Assembly (NCBI RefSeq): GCF_025370785.1
Contig: NZ_JAMXFA010000022.1
Span: 53,636-117,635 of the forward strand
Length of the DNA stretch: 64,000 bases
Direction of reading: 5' to 3'
Origin: Laspinema olomoucense D3b
GTDB lineage: Bacteria > Cyanobacteriota > Cyanobacteriia > Cyanobacteriales > Laspinemataceae
Part shown: one piece after another, positions 26,137-35,242 of the stretch
Numbering within the stretch: the first letter of the stretch is position 1
Layout of the letters: each line of letters opens with the position of its first letter
Made by a program: the position numbers and the translations under genes
The notes under the pieces: generated by a model
The model's database searches: none
Told to the model about the DNA's origin: nothing
What the model saw: the letters and a program-made list of their open reading frames with translations, nothing else

Positions 26137-27120
26137 ATGACTAAACCACTTGAGGGCAAAGTTACTGTTGTAACCGGGGCAACCCGGGGCCTGGGTAAAG
26201 GCATCGCCATTGGACTGGGGGAAGCGGGGGCGACGGTGTATATCACCGGGCGCAGTCTGGACCCGACGAGTGGAGAGGGGGAACTGTCGGGGAGTTTGAA
26301 AGAGACCGAAGCGGCAGTGGAAGCGGCAGGAGGGCTATGTATCCCTGTGCAGGTGGACCATAGTGATGATGACCAAGTGCGATCGCTGTTTGAGCGGATT
26401 CAATCGGATTTCGGCCAGCTTGACCTCTTGGTGAACAATGTATATGCCGGGGTGCAAACTTTAATGAATAGTCAGGGTCGGCCATTCTGGGAGAGTGAAC
26501 CGAGTTTTTGGGATGCTTGTAACAATGTGGGTTTGCGGAGTCACTATGTGACGAGTGTTTTGGGGGCGCGAATGATGGCCCCGCGTCAGCAGGGGCTGAT
26601 TTGTACGATTTCCTCTTGGGGAGGGCTATCTTATATTTTTGGAGTGCCTTATGGGGTGGGGAAATCCGGTTGCGATCGCCTCGCGGCAGATATGGCGGTG
26701 GAACTCAAACCCTATAATGTCGCCTCCCTCTCGATTTGGCCGGGAATTGTAGGGACGGAACTAATGTCCAGTATGGCGGATCAAATGGCGGCAAGTGAGA
26801 TAAACGATCGCCAATTTTCTGGATTCCGAGAACGGTACAACTGGGAAACACCCCTCCTCACCGGACGGGCGATCGCCGCTTTAGCTGCCGACCCCACCGT
26901 GATGCAGCATACCGGACGGGTCCAGATTGTGGCAGAAGTGGCGCAACGGTATGGACTGGTCGATGAAGATGGCACATCCCCCGTATCGTTGCGGTCCCTG
27001 CGCTTCGTCCTCCCCTTTGCCGTCCCCCAATTGAGACCTTATGCCGGACTGGTTCCCAATCTTAACCTGCCTTGGTCTCTCATGCTGCTGAGTCGATTGG
27101 GTGCACCCCGTCTGGGTTGA
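26137..27120 (+). CDS. SDR oxidoreductase, DHRS1-like
   Basis: A 327-residue short-chain dehydrogenase. It has TGATRGLGKG at residues 14-23, VNNVYAG, a catalytic Ser in TISSWGG, and Tyr-x-x-x-Lys in PYGVGKS. YITGRSLDP, with Arg after beta-2, favours NADP. The longer C-terminus (LRFVLPFAVPQLRPYAGLVP) is characteristic of the DHRS1-like subgroup. The substrate is unknown. It is not in an operon and converges with the coiled-coil gene at 27135. Confidence 0.87.
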   Translation: MTKPLEGKVTVVTGATRGLGKGIAIGLGEAGATVYITGRSLDPTSGEGELSGSLKETEAAVEAAGGLCIPVQVDHSDDDQVRSLFERIQSDFGQLDLLVNNVYAGVQTLMNSQGRPFWESEPSFWDACNNVGLRSHYVTSVLGARMMAPRQQGLICTISSWGGLSYIFGVPYGVGKSGCDRLAADMAVELKPYNVASLSIWPGIVGTELMSSMADQMAASEINDRQFSGFRERYNWETPLLTGRAIAALAADPTVMQHTGRVQIVAEVAQRYGLVDEDGTSPVSLRSLRFVLPFAVPQLRPYAGLVPNLNLPWSLMLLSRLGAPRLG

Positions 27121-27134
27121 AACCGGATTTTCAC

Positions 27135-28211
27135 TCAAAAGGTGATAATGGTTTTTTCCTGCGATCGCTCATGTTGCTGGTGAGCAATCCTTAATTCCTG
27201 ATCCAATTGGTCTAAATTGTTCTGAATCCTCTGAATTATAGTCTCGATTTGGGGTTTATTCACGGGCAGTTTCTGACCTAATTCTACATCCGTTTGATAA
27301 TGAATTTTTAAATAAGTCATCAATTCATGGGTTTGTTGTTGATAGCGATTAAAATCAGCAATGGCTTGAGATAATTCCCCTTGAGCATTTTGATAAGCTG
27401 ACTGTTGTTCCGCTAATTCCGCTAACAAAGGGACTAAAGCGGTTCCTAGGCGTTGTTGTTCAGCCTCGGTTAAGGTAATCAGTTGCACTGCTTGTTGTTG
27501 GGTCTGGTTTTCTAAGCGAGAACGGCGCAGTTGTAGTCCTTCTAATTCTCGGGAAATTTGATGATTGAGTCCTTGAAGTGCAGCAATTTCAGTTTCAATT
27601 TCAGCTTTTTGGCGTTTGATAATTTCTAGCTGATTACGGTCCTGTTCTAAGGCATTTTGCCGGTTAGAAATGTCCCGGCGTAAGTCTTCTAAATCCGTGA
27701 TTGCTAATTCCTGTTCAATGGCCGTGAGTTCCGCCTGAGTTTGTTTTAACTCTCGTAATGTTTCCCCAGCTTTACGGAGTTCTAATTCGCGATGGAACAG
27801 GGTCTCGGATGCCGCTAACAGTTCGGCTTTTTCCGTGGTAATTTGCTCAATTTGAGCGGTGCGATCGCGGATTTTATCGGCTAATGCCGGAGGGGTGGTG
27901 AGTAGGGGGAACCAAGGGTTTAAAATGGCCAGTTGAGTTTGCAGGGTTTGCAATAAGGCGATCGCCAAGGATTCTAAGGTATCCGGATCCTCCGTCGCCA
28001 GCGATCGCAGCAACTCGGGGGGAAAAATTGCCTCCCAGAGTCCCATTCCCTGTTGCACGAATTCAAATGGAAGGGCGACGGTTTCAAATTGATGGAGAGA
28101 CGATAAAAAATTCGTCTCTCCATCTTCAGAATCTAAACCTAAATTCTGAATTTGCTCTAATAAATTGGCGATTTTATTGAACTGCTGTTGTAGATTTGGC
28201 GAGGTTGTCAT
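27135..28211 (-). CDS. Coiled-coil hypothetical protein
   Basis: A 358-residue protein. Residues 1-110 are helical and hydrophobic in part. Residues about 115-345 are a long coiled coil rich in Glu, Gln and Leu (AELLAASETLFHRELELRK, EIETEIAALQGLNHQISREL). It has no signal peptide or membrane segment. I do not recognise a family. Architecture suggests a structural or scaffold protein, but no function can be assigned. It lies 82 bp from the next gene on the same strand. Confidence 0.65.
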   Translation of the reverse strand: MTTSPNLQQQFNKIANLLEQIQNLGLDSEDGETNFLSSLHQFETVALPFEFVQQGMGLWEAIFPPELLRSLATEDPDTLESLAIALLQTLQTQLAILNPWFPLLTTPPALADKIRDRTAQIEQITTEKAELLAASETLFHRELELRKAGETLRELKQTQAELTAIEQELAITDLEDLRRDISNRQNALEQDRNQLEIIKRQKAEIETEIAALQGLNHQISRELEGLQLRRSRLENQTQQQAVQLITLTEAEQQRLGTALVPLLAELAEQQSAYQNAQGELSQAIADFNRYQQQTHELMTYLKIHYQTDVELGQKLPVNKPQIETIIQRIQNNLDQLDQELRIAHQQHERSQEKTIITF

Positions 28212-28293
28212 GTCCTGGATTTGGATAATTTTCTTTTTCCAGAATACAGAACAACCGAAACAATGGATTGAACAGAGGGTTTAAAAGACGTTT

Positions 28294-28557
28294 CTAGCGG
28301 CGATTCACTTCAGCTTTGGGATGGTCTGGGGTGGTAAGACTGGCTGCTGTTGTGCGATCGAGGTTTTCCTGTTCCCACTGGAGTACATCTTGCAAGGCTT
28401 TCCAAGAGGGAGTAAATGCTGGACTAGCCAGAGAACAAGATTTCCAGGTTGCTTGAACCGGGACATTGAGTTGCTGGCAAGCCCCACCCCGTCTTCCTTC
28501 CGGTTCATAGTACCGACAATTGCGACAGCAAGAAGTTAAAGAATTTAAGGGGTTCAT
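28294..28557 (-). CDS. Small Cys-rich conserved cyanobacterial protein
   Basis: An 87-residue protein with an N-terminal Cys cluster SCCRNCRYYEPEGRRGGACQ and a further Cys in WKSCSLASP. The spacing suggests metal or Fe-S binding, though this is inference. Similar short proteins with CCRNCRYY...GRRGG are, from memory, common in filamentous cyanobacteria and lack a known role. It shares strand with the coiled-coil gene 82 bp downstream. Confidence 0.7.
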   Translation of the reverse strand: MNPLNSLTSCCRNCRYYEPEGRRGGACQQLNVPVQATWKSCSLASPAFTPSWKALQDVLQWEQENLDRTTAASLTTPDHPKAEVNRR

Positions 28558-28957
28558 AGCAATGTTTGGTTTAAAGGTCTGCTCAATATTTAACCGGTCT
28601 TTCTATTCAGTTACTGCGTGAATTTATACCGTTTTGACCCAAATTTTATTAATAAATGTAACAAACTTCTTGGAGTAAGTACATCATTACAATGCTTAAC
28701 CCCCATTAAATTGTAATCCAAGATACGAATTAAGAAATTCTGTCTGAGTGGAATCTCCCCCAGGGTTTTCCGTGATTTCCATTTGGGGACCGGCAATCCC
28801 GGGTTACTGAACCTGGATTCCCAACCTAGGCGATCGCCCCGCCACAGGGATTATGGTACTCTATAAACTACCCCTAATATCAGGGGCCTCTATTGCATCT
28901 CTCCTCGGTTGCCTCGCCGTAGGACATCCCCCAACCTCTTAACCTTGCGATTTGTGT
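28558..28957. other. Intergenic region upstream of the SNF2 gene
   Basis: This 400-bp gap has no credible gene. It holds an 8-bp inverted repeat, ATTACAAT (28686-28693) with ATTGTAAT (28710-28717), separated by 16 bp. That is a possible regulator site between divergent genes. Confidence 0.45.
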
Positions 28958-31900
28958 ATGAAAATCCTTCATGGCACTTGGATCCCCAACAATACCAGCG
29001 AATTCATTCGTCAGGGCCGATTTTACCTCTGGGTGGAAACGATTCCCAAACCTAGCCGGAAACAGCCCAGTTTACGCCATCCCGCCCATTTAGAAAAAGC
29101 GGAATTGGCGGAATTTTTGCGGGCAAACTTGGGAATTCCTGAACTCGTCCAAAATGGGCTTAAAAATCGCATTTCATCTCAGTATTTTATTCTTCCCACC
29201 ACCGAAGATAAACCCCTGCCTTCTGTGGAACTGTTTCGCTACCTAGAAGATGAACCCCCGGACACCTGCGAGTTTCATCCTTGGGAAATTGATTGCTATC
29301 ACCTCGAAGATATTGTCAAATCTGACCCCGTAAAATCGGTAACGAAAACATTAAATGATTTACACTTTATCGCCATCAATAATCTGGCGGAGGTTCAGCT
29401 TGGCGCTGATTTAATGTTTTGGTATCAATATAGCCAAGTTCTCAAACAAATTATTCTCAAAGACCAATACATTCCAGCCTTAAAGTATTCTAGCCTAACC
29501 TCTACCACCGGAAAAGGCAAAAAAGCTAAAACCGTTCAAACTGACGAGTATTATTCCTATTGGGAAATTTTATCGGACCAGTATGAAACAGATATTCAGC
29601 AGTATAGTGAGGCGATGCCTTTAGCCTGTGTTTCCGGTTTTGCTGCCATCCCCAACCCGTTAGAATTTTACGAACCGTCCAGTCTGCTGCGCCATTTTTC
29701 TGAATGTTTATTGAATAATTTGGTCGGCCAGACTCCCATTCCCCAAACCGTTTCCAAACAGTTGGAGGATTCTTTTATCTACACCAGTAAAAGTAGTATA
29801 AAGAGGTCCGATGTTTCCCGAGAAGTTTACCAGCAGTGGGCCACTTGGAAAGAACGGTTATCCGGTGCACAATTAACCGCCCCATTTTATCTCTGTTTTC
29901 AACTTAAAGAAGGAACCGCCAAACAGCCCGACCATTGGCGAATTGAATTTCTAGCAGCCTCTAAAAAAGACCTTTCTTTGAAACTTCCCTTAGAGGAGTA
30001 TTGGAGGTTGAATAAAACCGAGAAAAAAACTTTTTACAAAAACTTTGGGGCGGATTTTGAAAAAAATCTGCTGTTAAATTTGGGCTATGCCGCCCGGATG
30101 TATCCGTTACTCTCAAAAGGGCTAGAAACGGACCGTCCCACGGGGTTAGCGTTAACCTTATCAGAAGCCTTTGAGTTCCTCAAAGAAAGTGCCTGGATTT
30201 TAGAAGATTCCGGCTATAAAGTGATCGTTCCTGCTTGGTGGACACCGGAAGGACGCAGACGGGCGACCCTCCGTCTGAAAGCCTCCTCGAAAAAGAAATC
30301 AGCGGGACAAGGAAACAAAGGTTTGTTTAGTTTACAGCACATTATTCAATATAAATATGAGCTTTCCATTGCCGGACAGCCGGTTAGTGAACAGGAATGG
30401 CAGCAACTGGTTGAAGCAAAAACTCCCTTAGTCCAATTTCGCGGGGAATGGATTGAGTTAGACCCGAAGAAAATGGAACAAATGCTGGAATTTTGGCAGT
30501 CGCATAAAGATGAACAGCCAGAAATGTCCTTGCAAGAGTTTATGCAGAAAATCAGCGATGCCTCGGGTGAAATTGAGGTGGAACAGGATGAAGTTTTAGC
30601 GGAGATGATGGCTAAACTTCGCGATAGTAGCCGTCTGGAACCGATTGAAAATCCGGCGCAGTTGCAAGGGATGTTGCGAGAGTATCAAAAACGCGGGGTT
30701 GCCTGGGTGCAATATTTGGAACAGTTGGGACTCAATGGCTGTCTCGCGGACGATATGGGGTTGGGAAAATCGTTACAAGTGATTGCTTGTTTGGTATTAG
30801 AACGAGAGGGAGGAGAGAACCCTTTACCAACGTTATTAATTGCGCCAACTTCGGTGATTGGTAACTGGCAACGGGAGATTGAACGGTTTGCACCACATAT
30901 TACTTCAATGGTGCATCACGGTAGCGATCGCCTCAACGATGAGAAGGAATTCAAAGCCGAAAGTTTAAAGTATGATGTGGTGATTACTTCGTTTACTTTG
31001 GCCCGCAAAGATGAAAAACTGTTTAAGGGAGTAAAGTGGCATCGGGTTGTGGTGGATGAAGCGCAAAATATCAAGAATCCGCAAGCGGCACAAACCAAGG
31101 CGATCGCCAAACTTCCCTCCACCCATCGCCTCGCTTTAACGGGAACCCCCATTGAAAACCGGCTGTTAGATTTATGGTCTATTTTTAACTTCCTGAATCC
31201 GGGATATTTGGGGAAAGAAACCCAGTTTCGCAAAGGGTTTGAAATGCCCATTCAAAAAGACAATGACCCGATTAAATCAACCACGTTGAAACGATTGGTA
31301 GAACCCTTTATCCTGCGTCGGGTTAAAACGGACCGTTCGATTATTAAGGATTTGCCCGATAAAGTCGAACATAAACAATATTGCAACCTCACCAAAGAAC
31401 AGGCTTCCTTATATGAGGCGGTGGTCAAAGATGTGGCAGAACAGTTAGAACAAGCTGAAGGCATTCAGCGCAAAGGCTTGATTTTATCTACTCTGATGAA
31501 ACTCAAGCAAGTTTGTAACCATCCGGCGCAATTTCTACAAGATAACAGCGAGTTTCTCCCCTCGCGATCGCATAAATTAGAACGGCTAGTGGAGATGGTA
31601 GAAGAAGTCATCGCCGAAGGAGAAAGCCTGCTGATTTTCAGCCAATTCACCGAAATTTGTGGGGCCTTAGAAAAATATCTCAAACAGACTTTTCATTACA
31701 AAACCCACTACCTACATGGGGGAACTCCGCGTGAAAAACGGGAAAAAATGATTGCAGAGTTTCAAGACCCCGACACCGAACCCTCAGTCTTTATTCTGTC
31801 TTTAAAAGCTGGAGGGGTGGGGATTACCCTGACGAAAGCCAATCACGTTTTCCACTTTGATCGCTGGTGGAACCCGGCAGTGGAAGATCAAGCCACCGAT

Positions 31901-32110
31901 CGCGCCTTCCGAATTGGACAAGAAAAAAATGTGTTTGTCCATAAATTTATTGCGATCGGGACCCTGGAAGAACGGATTGATCGCACCCTGGAAGATAAAA
32001 AGCGCCTCTCCTCGGCGATCGTCGGCAATGATGAATCCTGGCTAACCGAACTGGATAACGACAGTTTCAAAAAACTGATTGCCTTAAATAAACAAGCAAT
32101 TTTGGAGTAA
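28958..32110 (+). CDS. SNF2/HepA-family DNA translocase
   Basis: About 1050 residues starting at ATG 28958. The N-terminal ~560 residues include the SNF2_assoc-type region found in bacterial HelZ-like proteins. The motor follows: Walker A in DDMGLGKS (about residue 598), DEAQ in motif II (about 698), LTGTPIENR in motif III, and motif VI in QATDRAFRIGQ. These proteins move along double-stranded DNA and remodel bound proteins. The adjacent SWIM zinc-finger gene, 5 bp downstream, is the usual partner in cyanobacteria, so the two likely form one complex. There is no nuclease domain. Confidence 0.93.
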   Translation: MKILHGTWIPNNTSEFIRQGRFYLWVETIPKPSRKQPSLRHPAHLEKAELAEFLRANLGIPELVQNGLKNRISSQYFILPTTEDKPLPSVELFRYLEDEPPDTCEFHPWEIDCYHLEDIVKSDPVKSVTKTLNDLHFIAINNLAEVQLGADLMFWYQYSQVLKQIILKDQYIPALKYSSLTSTTGKGKKAKTVQTDEYYSYWEILSDQYETDIQQYSEAMPLACVSGFAAIPNPLEFYEPSSLLRHFSECLLNNLVGQTPIPQTVSKQLEDSFIYTSKSSIKRSDVSREVYQQWATWKERLSGAQLTAPFYLCFQLKEGTAKQPDHWRIEFLAASKKDLSLKLPLEEYWRLNKTEKKTFYKNFGADFEKNLLLNLGYAARMYPLLSKGLETDRPTGLALTLSEAFEFLKESAWILEDSGYKVIVPAWWTPEGRRRATLRLKASSKKKSAGQGNKGLFSLQHIIQYKYELSIAGQPVSEQEWQQLVEAKTPLVQFRGEWIELDPKKMEQMLEFWQSHKDEQPEMSLQEFMQKISDASGEIEVEQDEVLAEMMAKLRDSSRLEPIENPAQLQGMLREYQKRGVAWVQYLEQLGLNGCLADDMGLGKSLQVIACLVLEREGGENPLPTLLIAPTSVIGNWQREIERFAPHITSMVHHGSDRLNDEKEFKAESLKYDVVITSFTLARKDEKLFKGVKWHRVVVDEAQNIKNPQAAQTKAIAKLPSTHRLALTGTPIENRLLDLWSIFNFLNPGYLGKETQFRKGFEMPIQKDNDPIKSTTLKRLVEPFILRRVKTDRSIIKDLPDKVEHKQYCNLTKEQASLYEAVVKDVAEQLEQAEGIQRKGLILSTLMKLKQVCNHPAQFLQDNSEFLPSRSHKLERLVEMVEEVIAEGESLLIFSQFTEICGALEKYLKQTFHYKTHYLHGGTPREKREKMIAEFQDPDTEPSVFILSLKAGGVGITLTKANHVFHFDRWWNPAVEDQATDRAFRIGQEKNVFVHKFIAIGTLEERIDRTLEDKKRLSSAIVGNDESWLTELDNDSFKKLIALNKQAILE

Positions 32111-32115
32111 ACCGC

Positions 32116-32955
32116 ATGGCAACATTTAGCAAAACCTGGTGGGGAAAACGTTTTATTGATGCCTTAGAAGACTTTACCGATTCCAGCCGACTGGGACGGG
32201 GCCGGTCCTACGCCAATAATGGAAAAATCAAAGAATATCGGATTATCAACAACCAAATTACCGCTAAAGTGCGGGGTTCGGTGAATCCCTATTTTGGCGT
32301 TTACAAAGAACCTCTCTATACTGTCAAAATTGAAATCAATCCGATTTCACCAGCGCAATGGTCCAAGGCGATTAAAGTCATTGCCTCAAATGCCAGTTTT
32401 GTCTCGAAACTGTTAATGAATGAAGTGCCGGATAATATTGATTCCGCCTTTGCTGATTTGAAACTGCATTTACTTCCCGACAGTCGCAAAGACTTCAAAA
32501 CAAGCTGTTCTTGTCCCGACTATGCCAACCCTTGTAAACATATTGCTGGAGTTTATTATTTAGTTGCCCAGCAATTAGATTCCGACCCCTTCTTACTCTT
32601 TGAACTGCGGGGACTGTCTCGGGAAGATTTGCAACATGAACTCGCAAAAACCCCATTAGGAGAAGCGCTTTCTGCCTCCTTGCATGAAACAGCGATCGCC
32701 CCGGAACCCTCGGAATCTTATTACACCGAACCGGAACGAGTCCCCGTCAATGCCACCGCCGATTTAAAAGAATTTTGGATGGGTTCCAAGCGACTGCCAC
32801 CCCCACCCCCGCCGTCTCAACCGGCGATCGTTCCTGCAATTTTGATTAAAAAAGCCGGTGATTTTCCTCACTTTTGGCATAAAGATATTTCCTTCCTGGA
32901 GGTGATGTCCGACTTTTACACTCGCGTCAAAACGAAAAATAAGGAAGTCTTGTAA
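32116..32955 (+). CDS. SWIM zinc-finger protein, SNF2 partner
   Basis: A 279-residue protein. The SWIM motif CxCxnCxH is present as CSCPDYANPCKH near residue 131, which binds zinc and probably DNA or protein. The N-terminus (TFSKTWWGKRFIDALE) is typical of SNF2-linked SWIM proteins. A Pro-rich stretch (PPPPPPSQPA) precedes the C-terminal end. It starts 5 bp after the SNF2 stop codon and is certainly cotranscribed. Confidence 0.92.
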   Translation: MATFSKTWWGKRFIDALEDFTDSSRLGRGRSYANNGKIKEYRIINNQITAKVRGSVNPYFGVYKEPLYTVKIEINPISPAQWSKAIKVIASNASFVSKLLMNEVPDNIDSAFADLKLHLLPDSRKDFKTSCSCPDYANPCKHIAGVYYLVAQQLDSDPFLLFELRGLSREDLQHELAKTPLGEALSASLHETAIAPEPSESYYTEPERVPVNATADLKEFWMGSKRLPPPPPPSQPAIVPAILIKKAGDFPHFWHKDISFLEVMSDFYTRVKTKNKEVL

Positions 32956-33062
32956 GTCCAGTCCCTTCCCCTTTGGATTGGGGAGGGGACTAGATTACAG
33001 ATTTTTTCCCAGCCTAAATTAGGATAATCTAAAATGTAGGCTAATTAAAAAAAACCACTTTC

Positions 33063-33728
33063 TCACAACAAGCCACGATACCGAATAAATAGCAAAATTA
33101 CCGCCCATGAACCCAATGCTACTTTGATAGCAACGAGAATGTTTAAAATGGGCAATATTCCCCCACTCAGCAAGGTACCAAACTCACCGTAAGGTAACTC
33201 AATTCCCCCCAGGGTCAGTATGGATAATCCGATGAAAATGAGGACAGAAATCTTCTCCCAAGTCGCCGTATGCCAACGCTTATAAATAGACTGCATCACT
33301 TCCATTGATGAAGTAATAGCAATTAACCCGATCGCCGTCCCTCCTGCTACCCCGGCAGCAAACCCTCCCCCAGGACTTAAATGGCCGCGAATTGCCAGTT
33401 CGACGCCGACTAATGCGGCGATCGTTGCCCCTAAGCGGGCTAAAACAATGGAGGGCGGATCGTTGAATTGACGCACCTGCGGTGATGGCTTTTCATTGGC
33501 AAGTAAATAATTGACTCCAAAAATTGCAATAGAAAATACCACCACTTCAAAGATAGTATCGTACAAGCGATTCCTCAAAATAATCCCGGATACGGCATTA
33601 GGAACACCACTTTCCTGAATCACCGCTTGGACAATTTCTAGGGTACTTTCATCCGCCACAATAAAATTAGAGGTTAATAAAATTTTTAGGGAAAGTGCTA
33701 TCCCGGCCAGAACATAAATCCATTTCAT
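33063..33728 (-). CDS. mrpB: Mrp antiporter subunit B
   Basis: A 221-residue membrane protein with the MnhB signature GHLSPGGGFAAGVAGG. It is the last gene of the seven-gene Mrp operon, and its ATG shares one base with the upstream stop. Mrp complexes exchange Na+ for H+ across the membrane and resemble the membrane arm of complex I. The N-terminal ~80 residues precede the core MnhB domain and contain two or three further helices. Confidence 0.88.
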   Translation of the reverse strand: MKWIYVLAGIALSLKILLTSNFIVADESTLEIVQAVIQESGVPNAVSGIILRNRLYDTIFEVVVFSIAIFGVNYLLANEKPSPQVRQFNDPPSIVLARLGATIAALVGVELAIRGHLSPGGGFAAGVAGGTAIGLIAITSSMEVMQSIYKRWHTATWEKISVLIFIGLSILTLGGIELPYGEFGTLLSGGILPILNILVAIKVALGSWAVILLFIRYRGLL

Positions 33729-34324
33729 TAATGCTGCTCCGATGAACTCACAGGGCTGATTAAAGGGTTGAAATAAGTCACATCTGTTTCTGAGGGGAGT
33801 TCATCTTTCATGATTTCATAAAGACGCTTAATCCGGGTGGTTGTCTGATATTCTGTGACTTTTTCTAAGGTATTCGAGAAGGTGCGATCGCTAGGTTGTA
33901 CCGGCTTTGGTTTAACATAAATGGCATGAATGTCTTTATCCGCGAATGCTTGATTCAGGGCTGAGTCATCGGGATAAGGGACTAATTCAAGGCGCATATA
34001 CCGTTTAGCAAAAACCGCTCGTAAATCCTCAATGGGTTTTCCTGCGGGGCGATCGCCTTCGAGCCAGTCCCCTTGGTTAAACCCCATCCGCATCACCATA
34101 GAGGAACGCACCGCCACCGCATAGAGGGTAATCGCCAGTAATGTCCCCATTAACGCTTCGGTTAACGCCACATCTGGGGCCCCCAAGAGGCCATAAATCA
34201 AGGCCGCCACTGCCCCTAATATCCCCCGATTAATTAGGGCATGAAAGGGATTCGATTGCATCACTAACATACCAGCGGTTAAGGGCAAAAGCGCCATGAG
34301 CGGATAGATATAATACTCAGTCAT
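33728..34324 (-). CDS. MbhD/DUF4040 subunit (C-terminal MrpA equivalent)
   Basis: About 198 residues from ATG 34324. The hydrophobic N-terminal half (RGILGAVAALIYGLLGAPD, VALTEALMGTLLAITLYAV) matches the MbhD/DUF4040 domain that forms part of the long MrpA in other bacteria. The C-terminal half is soluble. In cyanobacterial Mrp operons this gene is called mrpA although the NuoL-like part is missing. It overlaps mrpG by eight bases (ATGACTGA). Confidence 0.82.
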   Translation of the reverse strand: MTEYYIYPLMALLPLTAGMLVMQSNPFHALINRGILGAVAALIYGLLGAPDVALTEALMGTLLAITLYAVAVRSSMVMRMGFNQGDWLEGDRPAGKPIEDLRAVFAKRYMRLELVPYPDDSALNQAFADKDIHAIYVKPKPVQPSDRTFSNTLEKVTEYQTTTRIKRLYEIMKDELPSETDVTYFNPLISPVSSSEQH

Positions 34325-34595
34325 GAGTTTCTTCTCCAATGGAACAATAGGCTAATACATATCCCAAAATTGTATTCCAAATTGCTAAACAAATCAGGGC
34401 CAGCAGAATCAAAGGCCATTCCGAGGGAATTTGGAACAGCAATCCAACGGTAATAGACATGGAACCTAGGGTATCCGACACCGAAAGAGTATGGAGCTTA
34501 AATAACACTGATCGCTGCCCGAGTAACGGATAAGTACCCCAAAACCAGAAGAAAATTCCTAACCCGATACAACCATAACTCAGGAAGTCCATCAT
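34317..34595 (-). CDS. mrpG: Mrp antiporter subunit G
   Basis: A 92-residue small membrane protein. MrpG/PhaG traits are TYPLLGQRSVLFKLHTLSVSDTLGS followed by LLFQIP and a C-terminal helix. ATG 34595 lies two bases after the mrpF stop. The longer upstream reading overlaps mrpF and is not supported. Confidence 0.85.
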   Translation of the reverse strand: MMDFLSYGCIGLGIFFWFWGTYPLLGQRSVLFKLHTLSVSDTLGSMSITVGLLFQIPSEWPLILLALICLAIWNTILGYVLAYCSIGEETHD

Positions 34596-34597
34596 AA

Positions 34598-34855
34598 TTA
34601 ATTCAATCGTTTGATGATATGAGCTAGTAACATTAAACCGGCATTCCCCACGCTGAGGATAATCACTCCTGCGACCCCGATATTCCAATCATCGCGAAAC
34701 ACAGAAATGACCAAAATTATGATAGAAGTTTTCGATGCAATACTGGCAAAAGCTAACATTTTTTGCCAAATATCATCATCTTTCCAGGCTTCATAAATTG
34801 GAATTAGCAGTGCCAAAATCATGGCAAACAGTATGCCATTCATTGTTAAATTCAT
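34598..34855 (-). CDS. mrpF: Mrp antiporter subunit F
   Basis: An 85-residue, three-helix MrpF/PhaF-type subunit placed between mrpE and mrpG as in other Mrp operons. Its ATG overlaps the mrpE stop by four bases (ATGA). The assignment rests on size, hydrophobicity and gene order as well as weak sequence resemblance. Confidence 0.8.
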   Translation of the reverse strand: MNLTMNGILFAMILALLIPIYEAWKDDDIWQKMLAFASIASKTSIIILVISVFRDDWNIGVAGVIILSVGNAGLMLLAHIIKRLN

Positions 34856-35241
34856 TGGGGGCTTCTCCGGCGTAAACGATGGACTTCATACCACCCTTCT
34901 TCGTGATATCTGGAAACAATCGTCTTGGGGGTAAAGGTAATCAAAAAAATGTCTAAAAAAATCAATCCTGCGGAACGACGAGGGGGGGCTTGTTCCAGGG
35001 TAATTTCTTCAAACCGATGAGGGAACAAGATGATTTCAAAGGCTTCCTTATAGGCGGTGGGAACTGCCACGAGCATCTCCCACAATGCCCGCATCCAATC
35101 TTGAAGCTGCCCTCTAGTTTTATCGTTGTGAGGCAACAGGAGGGAAATTGTGACTCCAATTATGATATTGGCTAAACTCAGATCCGAAGTCAGCAGAAAC
35201 CAGATGGCCAATCGTAAGATTAAATTGAGGTATCCTATCAT
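34852..35241 (-). CDS. mrpE: Mrp antiporter subunit E
   Basis: About 129 residues from ATG 35241 (MIGYLNLILRLAIWFLLTSD). The MrpE pattern is visible: two N-terminal helices, then a soluble part with ITFTPKTIVSRY. It starts one base after the mrpD stop. Confidence 0.87.
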   Translation of the reverse strand: MIGYLNLILRLAIWFLLTSDLSLANIIIGVTISLLLPHNDKTRGQLQDWMRALWEMLVAVPTAYKEAFEIILFPHRFEEITLEQAPPRRSAGLIFLDIFLITFTPKTIVSRYHEEGWYEVHRLRRRSPQ

Positions 35242-35242
35242 A